A stretch of DNA of 11,829 bases, from assembly GCA_002505935.1 (NCBI GenBank), contig DAWL01000176.1:1-11829 (forward strand). Reading direction: 5' to 3'. This document shows positions 1 to 7,486 of the stretch, one piece after another; positions within the stretch are counted from its first letter, which is position 1; every line of letters begins with the position of its first letter. Made by a program: the position numbers and the translations under genes. The DNA comes from Euryarchaeota archaeon UBA226. GTDB lineage: Archaea > Thermoplasmatota > Poseidoniia > Poseidoniales > Poseidoniaceae. The notes beneath the pieces were generated by a model. The model had not been told where the DNA came from. It ran no database searches and saw nothing but the letters and a program-made list of their open reading frames with translations.

Positions 1-177
1 GTCTATCTCGCAGGAGCATGGACAGATACCGATTGGCCATCAACAATGGAAGGCGCAGTAAGAAGTGGATTATTGGCAGCATCGAACCTGATGAACAAAG
101 ATTGGGGTGCTGATGAGAACTGGCAGGGTTGGCCTCTGCCACCAGCAAGAAATGATCCCGAATGGAGGGCATGGTGA
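1..177 (+). CDS. hpnE: HpnE-type FAD-dependent squalene-pathway oxidoreductase, C-terminal end only
   Basis: Only the last 58 residues are present; the frame is open from base 1 and ends at TGA 175-177. The segment AGAWTDTDWPSTMEGAVRSG is the characteristic C-terminal FAD-binding block of the amine-oxidase/phytoene-desaturase superfamily, in the form seen in hydroxysqualene dehydroxylase (HpnE). In bacteria HpnE reduces hydroxysqualene to squalene, the last step of the HpnC-HpnD-HpnE route. The assignment is strengthened because the next two genes are HpnC-like and HpnD-like synthases and the stop codon lies only 4 bases before the next start, so the three are probably one transcript. A carotenoid desaturase of the same fold is the main alternative, since the N-terminal Rossmann motif and most of the protein lie outside the window. 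Confidence 0.75.
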   Translation, partial: VYLAGAWTDTDWPSTMEGAVRSGLLAASNLMNKDWGADENWQGWPLPPARNDPEWRAW

Positions 178-181
178 TCCA

Positions 182-1159
182 ATGTCAGAGAAATTTGAAT
201 GGGGTGAACACAGCATCGAAGGAGATGCCGTGGAATTGGCCGGATACGACACCTATAGAACAATAGATGAGGCTGAAAAACACTGCTCAAATATCGCCAG
301 AAGTCACTATGAGAACTTCGTTGTTTCAAACTGGTTCACTCCACCCGAAGTCAAGCAGCACATCGAAAATATCTACGCATTTTGTAGATATGGAGACGAT
401 TTAGGCGATGACGCACCATTCCCCCCTGAACAACGCCTGCAATTGTTGAACGAATGGGAGAGCGACTTGAAGAGAGCAGCGGAAAATGACTGGAGTGGAA
501 AGCCAAGGCACCCAATACTAACCGCCGTGCAAAGAACTGCCGCGCATCATTCAATTCCTGTTGAACCATTCATCAGGTTGATTCATGCATTCAAGATGGA
601 CCAGACAAAGACTCGATACAATAACTGGGAAGAATTACGGGAATATTGCATTCACTCGGCCGACCCTGTTGGACACCTCTTCCTATATGTCTACGGACAC
701 GATGATGAAGAGATGAGGGTATTGGCCGACAACACCTGTACGGCCTTGCAATTGGCAAACCATTGGCAGGATGTTTCCCGAGATTTAGAGCAAGATAGAA
801 TCTATGTGCCACTCGACGAAATGGAGCAATTCGGCTATACTCTGGAGATGTACCAAAACAAGGAAGTCAACGAGGCTTGGAGAACACTGATCAAGCATCA
901 AGTCGACAGGGCTCAGAAGATGTTTGATGACGGGAGAAAACTATGGGAAAAGGTGGACCCTAGACTTGCAGTGGACCTCAGGATGTTCACCATGGGTGGC
1001 GAAGCAGTGTTGCGTTCAATACGCAAACAGAATTACAATACCTTCGCAAAAAGACCGCGTGTCAGTAAGCTGAAACAAGTCAGATTATTCATTTCAACAT
1101 GGCTTGCTTGGAAGCGCGCCGTAAGACGTCATAAGCGCAGTAAGAAAATACTCACATAA
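182..1159 (+). CDS. hpnC: HpnC-like squalene/phytoene synthase family protein
   Basis: A 325-residue all-helical trans-isoprenyl diphosphate synthase of the squalene/phytoene synthase family, of usual length. The first aspartate-rich motif is DDLGDD (72-77) after YAFCRYG. The second is QDVSRDLEQDR (196-206), giving the two Mg-diphosphate binding sites. The early SHYENF (41-46) resembles the HpnC-type HxxNF signature. In bacteria HpnC converts presqualene diphosphate to hydroxysqualene. The C-terminus (301-325) is hydrophobic then strongly basic (KRAVRRHKRSKK), suggesting membrane contact. ATG 182 is preferred: it lies 4 bases after the upstream stop, next to GGTGATCC (173-180) and behind GGAGG (164-168). 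In-frame ATGs at 107 and 152 overlap the upstream gene and add no family sequence. Phytoene synthase is the alternative; the HpnE and HpnD neighbours argue for squalene. Confidence 0.8.
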   Translation: MSEKFEWGEHSIEGDAVELAGYDTYRTIDEAEKHCSNIARSHYENFVVSNWFTPPEVKQHIENIYAFCRYGDDLGDDAPFPPEQRLQLLNEWESDLKRAAENDWSGKPRHPILTAVQRTAAHHSIPVEPFIRLIHAFKMDQTKTRYNNWEELREYCIHSADPVGHLFLYVYGHDDEEMRVLADNTCTALQLANHWQDVSRDLEQDRIYVPLDEMEQFGYTLEMYQNKEVNEAWRTLIKHQVDRAQKMFDDGRKLWEKVDPRLAVDLRMFTMGGEAVLRSIRKQNYNTFAKRPRVSKLKQVRLFISTWLAWKRAVRRHKRSKKILT

Positions 1160-1224
1160 CCGGTGGCCTGAAAGAGGGGGACTGGTACGGATGAACGGTT
1201 GAGATGTTAGAGAGAGGGGATCGC

Positions 1225-1275
1225 AAGGGGTTGCTTACTCCCCTTTTGGGTGCTGCCCCAACTCGCCGAAGCGAG
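1225..1275 (+). promoter_or_regulatory. possible structured RNA leader of the hpnD gene
   Basis: Three short helices sit between the end of hpnC and the favoured hpnD start. AAGGGG (1225-1230) pairs with CCCCTT (1240-1245) around a 9-base loop and is followed by a T run (to 1247). CTCGC (1262-1266) pairs perfectly with GCGAG (1271-1275) around the tetraloop CGAA. GCAA (1223-1226) can instead pair with TTGC (1231-1234), which excludes the first helix. Whether this RNA acts in regulation is inference; if hpnD starts at 1204 this is coding sequence. Confidence 0.3.
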
Positions 1276-1287
1276 CAAGTTCCTCGG

Positions 1288-2502
1288 ATGAGTGCTCTCG
1301 ACAGACTTCGTGCAGCTGTGGTTCTAACCAAGGACGCTGTGAAGGCCGTATCGATAACCGCCATGGAGGCACTAAGAGAAGGTGCGAACTTCATTGGAAT
1401 CACCGGAGCCCAAGATGAACTCAAGGATCCCTTTGAGCATCTAGATGCACCAATATGGGCGTCTCCGCCTCCCGCAGAATTGACAGAATTAGCGTACAAA
1501 TACTGCGAAGAGTTGACAATTAGGGAGGCAGGGAACTTCCATCACTCCTTCAAGTATCTACCAGATGATCAAAGATTGGCAATGTGTGCTGTATATGCAT
1601 TCTGTCGCAGAGCAGACGATATCGCAGATGGAGATTGGGCCGATAGATTCCCTGGCTCTCTTGGAAATGAGGACCCGGAGGCAGAAGCATACAGAACTCG
1701 CCTTGAGGAATTGTATGCCAAGAATACGGTGATTGACAAGGATGCTTACAGGAATAAAATGGCACAGTTGTTTTTCTTCCGCAAGAAACTCTCCACCTGC
1801 TACAATGAACTATCCAGTACGGATCCAGTTTTCTTGGCACTAAAGGATACTGTCAAGCGATACAATATCGACCGCGTTTACTTCGATGACCTGATTTCAG
1901 GTATGGAAGAGGACCTCTTCGTCAACCGCTACAAGACCTTCGATGACCTCTACCTCTACTGCTATAGGGTAGCGAGTGTAGTGGGCCTGATGTGTATCGA
2001 GATTTACGGATACGATGATGAAAGGGCCAAGAGATATGCCGAATCATGGGGCATATTCATGCAATTGACCAATGTACTCAGAGATATAGGAGAGGATATC
2101 GCCAGAGACAGAGTATACCTTCCTTCTGAAGAACTATCTTCCAATGAAATCGATGAATTGGATTTCGTAGAAGGTAAAGTATTGCTCAACAAACATTGGG
2201 AACCTTATGCTCGAGAATATGCCAAGAGGGCACGAACCTATCTGAAGGAAGCACGTAAATTGCTACCTCTGCTGCCTCGTAGAGCAAGATATTCTCCTGC
2301 AGCGATGATTGCATTCTATGAGAAAATCCTCAATCGCATCGTCAAGCGCCAAGGAGACGTATTCACAGAGCGCGTTAGATTGTCCAAGCCACAGAAATTA
2401 TTCCTCGCAGCAACAGTTTATGTTCGATATAGAATATTGCCTAGATTCATGTCTCCTCTATGGGACGGACTAGCCAAAGTGGGAATTCTACCCAAAGTCT
2501 GA
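1288..2502 (+). CDS. hpnD: HpnD-like presqualene diphosphate synthase (squalene/phytoene synthase family)
   Basis: A second, clearly different paralogue of the squalene/phytoene synthase family, 404 residues from ATG 1288. Motif 1 is RRADDIAD (about 107-114) and motif 2 is RDIGEDIARDR (about 265-275); both aspartate-rich Mg-diphosphate sites are intact. The IGEDIARDRVYLP form is typical of HpnD and CrtB-like enzymes. The role inferred from position is head-to-head condensation of two farnesyl diphosphates to presqualene diphosphate, feeding HpnC and HpnE. The enzyme core is preceded by about 60-80 family-unlike residues. The frame is open further up to ATG 1204 (432 residues), but 1204-1287 is GC-rich, uses codons rare in the rest of the gene (GGG, CCC, CGG) and contains hairpins, so 1288 is favoured. 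Neither start has a good Shine-Dalgarno sequence. The C-terminal 40 residues are hydrophobic and basic. Confidence 0.75.
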   Translation: MSALDRLRAAVVLTKDAVKAVSITAMEALREGANFIGITGAQDELKDPFEHLDAPIWASPPPAELTELAYKYCEELTIREAGNFHHSFKYLPDDQRLAMCAVYAFCRRADDIADGDWADRFPGSLGNEDPEAEAYRTRLEELYAKNTVIDKDAYRNKMAQLFFFRKKLSTCYNELSSTDPVFLALKDTVKRYNIDRVYFDDLISGMEEDLFVNRYKTFDDLYLYCYRVASVVGLMCIEIYGYDDERAKRYAESWGIFMQLTNVLRDIGEDIARDRVYLPSEELSSNEIDELDFVEGKVLLNKHWEPYAREYAKRARTYLKEARKLLPLLPRRARYSPAAMIAFYEKILNRIVKRQGDVFTERVRLSKPQKLFLAATVYVRYRILPRFMSPLWDGLAKVGILPKV

Positions 2503-5471
2503 GCCAATTATCAGACCGCAGTATTGAAGCAACTCCTACCGCTCATCGTAGCGTGGACAGCAGTTCAGCCGACCTGCAGCGCTATCAGCGACTGACACCT
2601 TTCAAGATTAGAGACGTATTGATCGTCGCCTCGCCATTTGACAACTATGTGCTCGAAGAGTCAGGCCACCTATCGGACTTAATTGCCAAGGAATACAACG
2701 AACTCAACCTTACTCAAGCCCCAAGATTCATTCACTCACCCAATGCAGAAGATGCCCTAACTTTGTTGCGAACATGGAATTTTGACCTAATCATTACTAT
2801 GGCTAGAATCGGATCGATGAAGGTTCATGATTTCGCACAACGTGCTGCTGATTTACAGCCTGGTGTCAAAGTTGTGCTGCTGGCCTACAATACGCGTGAA
2901 TTGGCCACACTAAGGGGTGGGGCTGGAATTGAACGAACATTCGTTTGGCATGGAGATAGCCGAATTATTCTCGCAATCTGCAAATTGATGGAAGACATGA
3001 AGAACGCGCATAATGATGTCACAAATGGAGATGTGCAGGTTATTCTATTGGTGGAAGATAGTCGAAGATTCTATTCTTCGTACCTGCCAATTCTCTATAG
3101 AATGCTAGTTGAGCAAACTAGTCACTTAATGTTCAAGGGTGCTAATCAAGAAGAAAAAATGTTGCGTCTCAGGGCTAGAGCCAAGATATTGTTAGCCACT
3201 GATTACGAAGAAGCAATGCTCCATCTGGAACGTTATGAAAAGAACATCATCGGCGTAATTACAGATGGAAGATTTCCTAATGCTGATGGAGACATCGACA
3301 ATGCTGGACTTGACCTAGTCAAGGCAGTTAGGCAGAAGCAACCGCACATGCCAATCCTCTTCCAATCGAAGAATTTGGAGTTACAGCCTTTGGCAGAAGA
3401 ACTTGGAACCACATTCCTACACAAAGAAGATCGGGCCCTACATCGAGGAATTGAAAGATTCATGAAACATGAAATGAGTTTTGGAGACTTCGTCTTTCGC
3501 GATGATGATGGGGAAGAAATTGCTAGAGCATCAGACCTTAGTGAGCTACGTAAAGTACTGAAAGTAGCCCCTATAGAATCGGTGGTTAATCATGCAGAAA
3601 GAAACCACTTTTCACATTGGATGCGTACCCGTACCGAGTTCAATCTCGCAGCTAAGATTAGACCCCGTAAACGAAGAGATTTCCCAGAGGATGAAGGTAT
3701 TCGCAATTACCTCATTCAAGAGATCGAAGCCTTCCTTGCCGATAGAAGAGCCAGGCAGGTGCGAAATTATGAGAAAGGTCTGGAGAAGGTTGGAGGATTC
3801 CAACGTTTGGGAAGCGGTACCCTCGGAGGAAAGGGTAGAGGACTTGCTTTCTTCTACACTAAGATGCCGGACTTGGGAATCGCAGAACGTTTCCCCGATG
3901 TGGATATCGTAGTGCCAAAGAGTCTAGTCATTGCAACGGATGTCTTCGAAGAATTTGTCGAGCGAAATTCGCTACAACACTTCTCTTCAGAGGAACACGA
4001 AGACCATGAGGTACAGTCGGCCTTCTTAGCAGGAGAATTTCTTGAAGAAGAGGAAGAGATATTGCGTAGGATTCTAAGTATTGTAGATTGGCCTTTGGCT
4101 GTACGTTCATCAAGTCTGCTTGAAGATGCCCTGCACCAGCCATTCGCAGGAGTATACGACACGTTCTTCCTTCCTAATGACCATGAGGACCCAAATGTTC
4201 GTGCAAGTCAATTGTCTGATGCAATAAAATTGGTTTTTGCATCAACTTACTCAAAGAGGTCAAAAGCCTATGTTGCGGCTACTCCAAACTCAATCGAAGA
4301 AGAAAGAATGGCAGTAGTGGTTCAAGAACTGGTAGGTAGCAAACACGAAGGTATGTTCTACCCACTAATTTCTGGAGTTGCTAGAAGCCGCAATCACTAC
4401 CCGGTTGCACCGATCAAATCTGAGGATGGGGTTGCGGCAATAGCTCTGGGCCTAGGTCTTACTGTGGCAGATGGCGGCAGATGTCTACGTTTTTCTCCCG
4501 CTCATCCCAAACGAATCTTACAATTGTCTTATTCTAACTCAGCATTGAATGAAGGTCAAACCAGTTTCTGGGCTCTGAAAATGGGACTTGAAGAAGAATT
4601 CAGGGGAGTTAAGATCACAGAAATGTTGGCACATGAAGAGTTGTCAACCGCAGAAGGACACGGTCGCCTAGCAACAATCGCATCGACATATGTTGCTTCT
4701 GACGACCGCATGTTCGATGGTATTGCGAGAGATGGACCACGCATCTTGACTTTTCACGGCCCGCTGAAAAGAGGTACTTTCCCACTTCCAGAAATTCTCA
4801 ACCATGTATTGTCGACTTGCGAAGAACACCTATCGTGTCCAGTCGAAATTGAATTTGCTGTTGATTTTGACAACGAAACTGGGCGTAGGAGTTTTTCACT
4901 ACTACAGTTGCGACCTTTACTTTCTATAGGAGTCGATATTGATGTAGACCTTCAATCACTGGACAAGGAACAAATCATCTGTGCAAGTAGCCTCTCATTG
5001 GGAACTGGAATCATCGAGGGGATTCGGGACATAGTATATGTAAATCCAAGTCAGATGAATAGGATGCGTACTAGAGATATTGTCCCGGATATCGAGCGCG
5101 TAAATTCCACTCTAAATCAACAGAATAGGCCGTATATTTTGATTGGACCTGGCCGCTGGGGGTCCTCCGATCCAAGCCTCGGCATTCCAGTATCTTGGGA
5201 CCAAATCAGCGGTGCTAAAGCCATTGTTGAGGCGCGAATGGGAGATATCCATGTCGAGCCAAGCCAAGGTTCACACTTCTTCCAGAACATAGTTTCCTTC
5301 AACGTGGGATACCTTACAATTACCTCACAGGATGATGATGTGGATTGGCAATGGCTGGACTCGCATGATGCAGAATTTGAGAATGGCCCGCTTAGACATA
5401 TTTCTCTTGACAAAGAAATCAGAGTCCTATTGGATAGTAGGGATGGAGAAGCCGTCATCGACAAGGGTTGA
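2460..5471 (+). CDS. two-receiver / PPDK-type ATP-binding domain fusion protein, function unknown
   Basis: A 1003-residue multidomain protein. Residues 1-45 are Ser/Thr/Gln-rich and probably disordered. Residues 50-180 look like a degenerate receiver: DVLIVASPFD at the start and DLIITMARIG where the acceptor aspartate should be. Residues 192-335 form a better receiver, with acidic pair ED 199-200, acceptor D269 in VITDGRFP, S303 and K322. Residues 440-820 form the ATP-binding N-terminal domain of pyruvate phosphate dikinase/PEP synthase, with GGKGRG (456-461), VRSSSLLED (548-556), FAGVYDT (562-568) and LQLRPL (815-820). The mobile phosphohistidine domain (TxHA motif) and the C-terminal PEP/pyruvate TIM barrel are absent. 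They are replaced by about 170 residues with GPGRWGSSDP (896-905) and EPSQGSHFFQ (933-942). It is therefore not a complete PEP synthase. ATG 2460 overlaps hpnD by 43 bases and has no clear ribosome site; GTG 2553 is an alternative start. Confidence 0.75.
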   Translation: MGRTSQSGNSTQSLSQLSDRSIEATPTAHRSVDSSSADLQRYQRLTPFKIRDVLIVASPFDNYVLEESGHLSDLIAKEYNELNLTQAPRFIHSPNAEDALTLLRTWNFDLIITMARIGSMKVHDFAQRAADLQPGVKVVLLAYNTRELATLRGGAGIERTFVWHGDSRIILAICKLMEDMKNAHNDVTNGDVQVILLVEDSRRFYSSYLPILYRMLVEQTSHLMFKGANQEEKMLRLRARAKILLATDYEEAMLHLERYEKNIIGVITDGRFPNADGDIDNAGLDLVKAVRQKQPHMPILFQSKNLELQPLAEELGTTFLHKEDRALHRGIERFMKHEMSFGDFVFRDDDGEEIARASDLSELRKVLKVAPIESVVNHAERNHFSHWMRTRTEFNLAAKIRPRKRRDFPEDEGIRNYLIQEIEAFLADRRARQVRNYEKGLEKVGGFQRLGSGTLGGKGRGLAFFYTKMPDLGIAERFPDVDIVVPKSLVIATDVFEEFVERNSLQHFSSEEHEDHEVQSAFLAGEFLEEEEEILRRILSIVDWPLAVRSSSLLEDALHQPFAGVYDTFFLPNDHEDPNVRASQLSDAIKLVFASTYSKRSKAYVAATPNSIEEERMAVVVQELVGSKHEGMFYPLISGVARSRNHYPVAPIKSEDGVAAIALGLGLTVADGGRCLRFSPAHPKRILQLSYSNSALNEGQTSFWALKMGLEEEFRGVKITEMLAHEELSTAEGHGRLATIASTYVASDDRMFDGIARDGPRILTFHGPLKRGTFPLPEILNHVLSTCEEHLSCPVEIEFAVDFDNETGRRSFSLLQLRPLLSIGVDIDVDLQSLDKEQIICASSLSLGTGIIEGIRDIVYVNPSQMNRMRTRDIVPDIERVNSTLNQQNRPYILIGPGRWGSSDPSLGIPVSWDQISGAKAIVEARMGDIHVEPSQGSHFFQNIVSFNVGYLTITSQDDDVDWQWLDSHDAEFENGPLRHISLDKEIRVLLDSRDGEAVIDKG

Positions 5472-5512
5472 GTTCCGGCGGATTCATCAATGAGAATCAG
5501 GGCGAATGAATT

Positions 5513-5519
5513 GGAGGGG
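5513..5519 (+). promoter_or_regulatory. Shine-Dalgarno sequence that fixes the ABCE1 start at ATC 5525
   Basis: GGAGGGG lies 5 bases before the ATC at 5525-5527 and directly after an in-frame TGA (5507-5509). It is correctly spaced for ATC 5525 and far too distant (over 50 bases) for the first in-frame ATG at 5573. Confidence 0.6.
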
Positions 5520-5524
5520 TTACC

Positions 5525-7303
5525 ATCAGAGTCGCAGTTCTCAAGGAAGACAACTGTCAACCCAAGAAGTGTATGTCTGAATGCCATGCGTTCTGCCCGC
5601 CCGTACGCAATGGCGTTGAATGCATAATTCTCGATGAGAAGAGTGGTAAGCCACACATCTCCGAACCACTGTGTATCGGCTGTGGGATATGCATCAACAA
5701 ATGCCCACACGATGCATTGATTATTACCCAACTACCGAGTGAATTGGAAGAAGATAAGATACACAGATACTCGATGAATGGGTTCAGACTATTCCGACTA
5801 CCAACCCCTTCAAAGGATCAAGTTGTTGGAATCCTAGGGCCAAATGGTATGGGTAAATCAACCGCACTGAACATTTTGTCTGGTCAATTGATTCCGAATC
5901 TAGGAGATTGGCAAGCAGAGGAATGTTGGTGGGAAGACGTTATCGAAAGTCTACCGCGTGGTGAATTGCGCGACTTCCTCTCACAAATGTGTGAAGATGG
6001 AGTCAAAATCGCCGTCAAACCTCAGAATGTTGACCACCTTCCAAAAGTTGTGAAAGGAGCAGTTGGTCAATTGTTGGAAGGTGTTGATGAACGCGGAATC
6101 AAAGATGAGATGGCAGAAAAGATGGGGCTTTCTCACCTATTGGAGCGTGAATTGAAGCAATTATCTGGTGGAGAACTGCAAAGAGTTGCAATCTGTGCAA
6201 CCATGCTTAGAGATGCAGACGTCTATTTCTTTGACGAACCATCCTCGTACCTCGATATTCATGAAAGGATGCGAATGGTTCGAATGATTCAGGAATTGGC
6301 CCAAGACAGGAGAGTTTTGGTCATAGAACACGACCTAGCCATTCTAGACGTACTTTGCGATCTGATTCACATTGTCTATGGTGAGAAAGGAGCATTCGGT
6401 ATCTTCACTCCTGCTCGTTCAACCCGTACAGCGATAAACGTCTATCTCGATGGATTCCTACCTGAACAGAATGTCAGAGTAAGGGACAAACCAATCATCT
6501 TCCATAAGCAGGGAGAGAGGCTGGGAGAGAAAGGTATGCCAATTTTATCCTGGGGTGGAATGGAGAAAAAATTAGGAGATTTCCAACTGCGAACCAGTGA
6601 AGGCCAGATTCATCGTTCGGAAGTTGTTGGCGTAGTAGGAGCGAATGGAACTGGCAAAACTACCATGGCCAAATTGATAGCTGGAGAAATGGAATATGAC
6701 GCAGGGTGGATAACTGCAGAGGCAAGCATCTCCTACAAGCCGCAACATATCAGCGTCGAGCACGACTTGAAAGTCAGGGAATGGTTAGATGCGGAACTTG
6801 GACCTTCATGGCGAAGCGGTGAATTCCAAGTCAATGTAGTGCGAACTCTAGGAGTGGAGAAACTATTGGAAAAAAAGAGCGATACCCTCAGCGGTGGCGA
6901 GTTACAGGCTGTCAGCATCGTGCTATGTCTTGGAAGAGAAGCGGACCTCTATCTTCTGGACGAGCCTAGTGCCCATCTAGACGCTAATGCTAGAATGGAA
7001 GCCGCAAAGGCGATTCGAAGAACCATGGAAGCAAACGAGAAATCAGCCTTGGTTATTGATCACGATGTATACTTCATTGACATCGTTAGCGATTCCCTAC
7101 TAGTCTTTGATGGAGAGGGAGGTAAACATGGACTTGCCGAAGGTCCATTTGAATTGAGAAAGGGTATGAATCGATTCCTCAAGGATGTCAACATCACATT
7201 TCGCCGAGACCACGATTCTATGCGCCCCCGAATCAATAAACCCGAGAGTCGAAAAGACAGGGAACAAAGAGCAAGTGGAGATCACTACGCCTACAATGCC
7301 TAA
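5525..7303 (+). CDS. abce1: ABCE1/Rli1 ribosome-recycling ATPase, apparent ATC start
   Basis: A full-length ABCE1, 592 residues if it starts at ATC 5525. It splits post-termination ribosomes into subunits, coupled to ATP. The N-terminal Fe-S domain has cysteines at 11, 16, 20 and 24 (first cluster) and 50, 53, 56 and 60 (CIGCGICINKCP). Nucleotide-binding domain 1 has GPNGMGKST (105-113), LSGGELQRV (213-221), FFDEPSSYLD and H269. Domain 2 has GANGTGKTT (372-380), LSGGELQAV (455-463), LLDEPSAHLD and H513. The C-terminal hinge ends in KDREQRASGDHYAYNA, as in other archaea. The codons after ATC read RVAVLKEDNCQPKKC, the conserved family N-terminus. The only in-frame ATG (5573) would delete Cys11 and Cys16, and a stop at 5507-5509 closes the frame upstream. 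GTT, ATT and ACC nearby are no better. A base error (G to C) at 5527 is the alternative to a real ATC start. Confidence 0.95.
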   Translation: MRVAVLKEDNCQPKKCMSECHAFCPPVRNGVECIILDEKSGKPHISEPLCIGCGICINKCPHDALIITQLPSELEEDKIHRYSMNGFRLFRLPTPSKDQVVGILGPNGMGKSTALNILSGQLIPNLGDWQAEECWWEDVIESLPRGELRDFLSQMCEDGVKIAVKPQNVDHLPKVVKGAVGQLLEGVDERGIKDEMAEKMGLSHLLERELKQLSGGELQRVAICATMLRDADVYFFDEPSSYLDIHERMRMVRMIQELAQDRRVLVIEHDLAILDVLCDLIHIVYGEKGAFGIFTPARSTRTAINVYLDGFLPEQNVRVRDKPIIFHKQGERLGEKGMPILSWGGMEKKLGDFQLRTSEGQIHRSEVVGVVGANGTGKTTMAKLIAGEMEYDAGWITAEASISYKPQHISVEHDLKVREWLDAELGPSWRSGEFQVNVVRTLGVEKLLEKKSDTLSGGELQAVSIVLCLGREADLYLLDEPSAHLDANARMEAAKAIRRTMEANEKSALVIDHDVYFIDIVSDSLLVFDGEGGKHGLAEGPFELRKGMNRFLKDVNITFRRDHDSMRPRINKPESRKDREQRASGDHYAYNA

Positions 7304-7483
7304 TCAGGCCTTAGGGCGGTGTGTCTTCTTAGACCAAGAGAACTTGCGCAGCCTAGCGGTCTTGCCAAATCCACAAGAGGCACAAACGGACTTTCTCTTG
7401 TGATAAGCATGGCGTCCACAACGTCGACAACGGAAGTGGGTGGACTTCTGCCTCTTACCCATTGAAGGAGTACCCTTGCTCAC
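7304..7483 (-). CDS. rpl37e: large-subunit ribosomal protein eL37 (L37e)
   Basis: A 59-residue zinc-ribbon ribosomal protein of normal length. It opens with SKGTPSMGKR and carries C19-x2-C22 (RCRRCGRH) and C34-x2-C37 (CASCGFGK), then TARLRKFSW, all hallmarks of eL37 in the large subunit around 23S rRNA. It starts at GTG (7481-7483) preceded by the strong Shine-Dalgarno GAGGTGAT and ends with TGA at 7304-7306, immediately abutting the convergent ABCE1 stop. A TATA-like box 38 bases upstream suggests its own promoter, separate from the membrane-protein genes further upstream on the same strand. Confidence 0.95.
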   Translation of the reverse strand: MSKGTPSMGKRQKSTHFRCRRCGRHAYHKRKSVCASCGFGKTARLRKFSWSKKTHRPKA

Positions 7484-7486
7484 ATC

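Noticed and set aside
3..329. 108-codon minus-strand frame at the window start
   Set aside because: It is antisense to the HpnE end and the hpnC start and has no recognisable protein features.
1191..1202. Three-codon mini-ORF (ATG AAC GGT TGA) behind AGAGGGGG before hpnD
   Set aside because: Too short to tell from chance, although the spacing to the purine-rich motif is right for a ribosome site.
1225..1247. Hairpin plus T run as an intrinsic terminator
   Set aside because: Archaeal termination relies mainly on T runs rather than hairpins, the T run here is only four bases, and the following gene seems part of the same operon.
5490..5600. ATG at 5490 as start of ABCE1
   Set aside because: It is in a different frame; no indel is needed because the ABCE1 frame already matches the family from the second residue, so only the start codon itself is odd.
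5117..5731. 204-codon open frame on the minus strand
   Set aside because: It lies across the conserved end of the receiver-PPDK protein and the Fe-S domain of ABCE1, and its translation has no family likeness or domain pattern.
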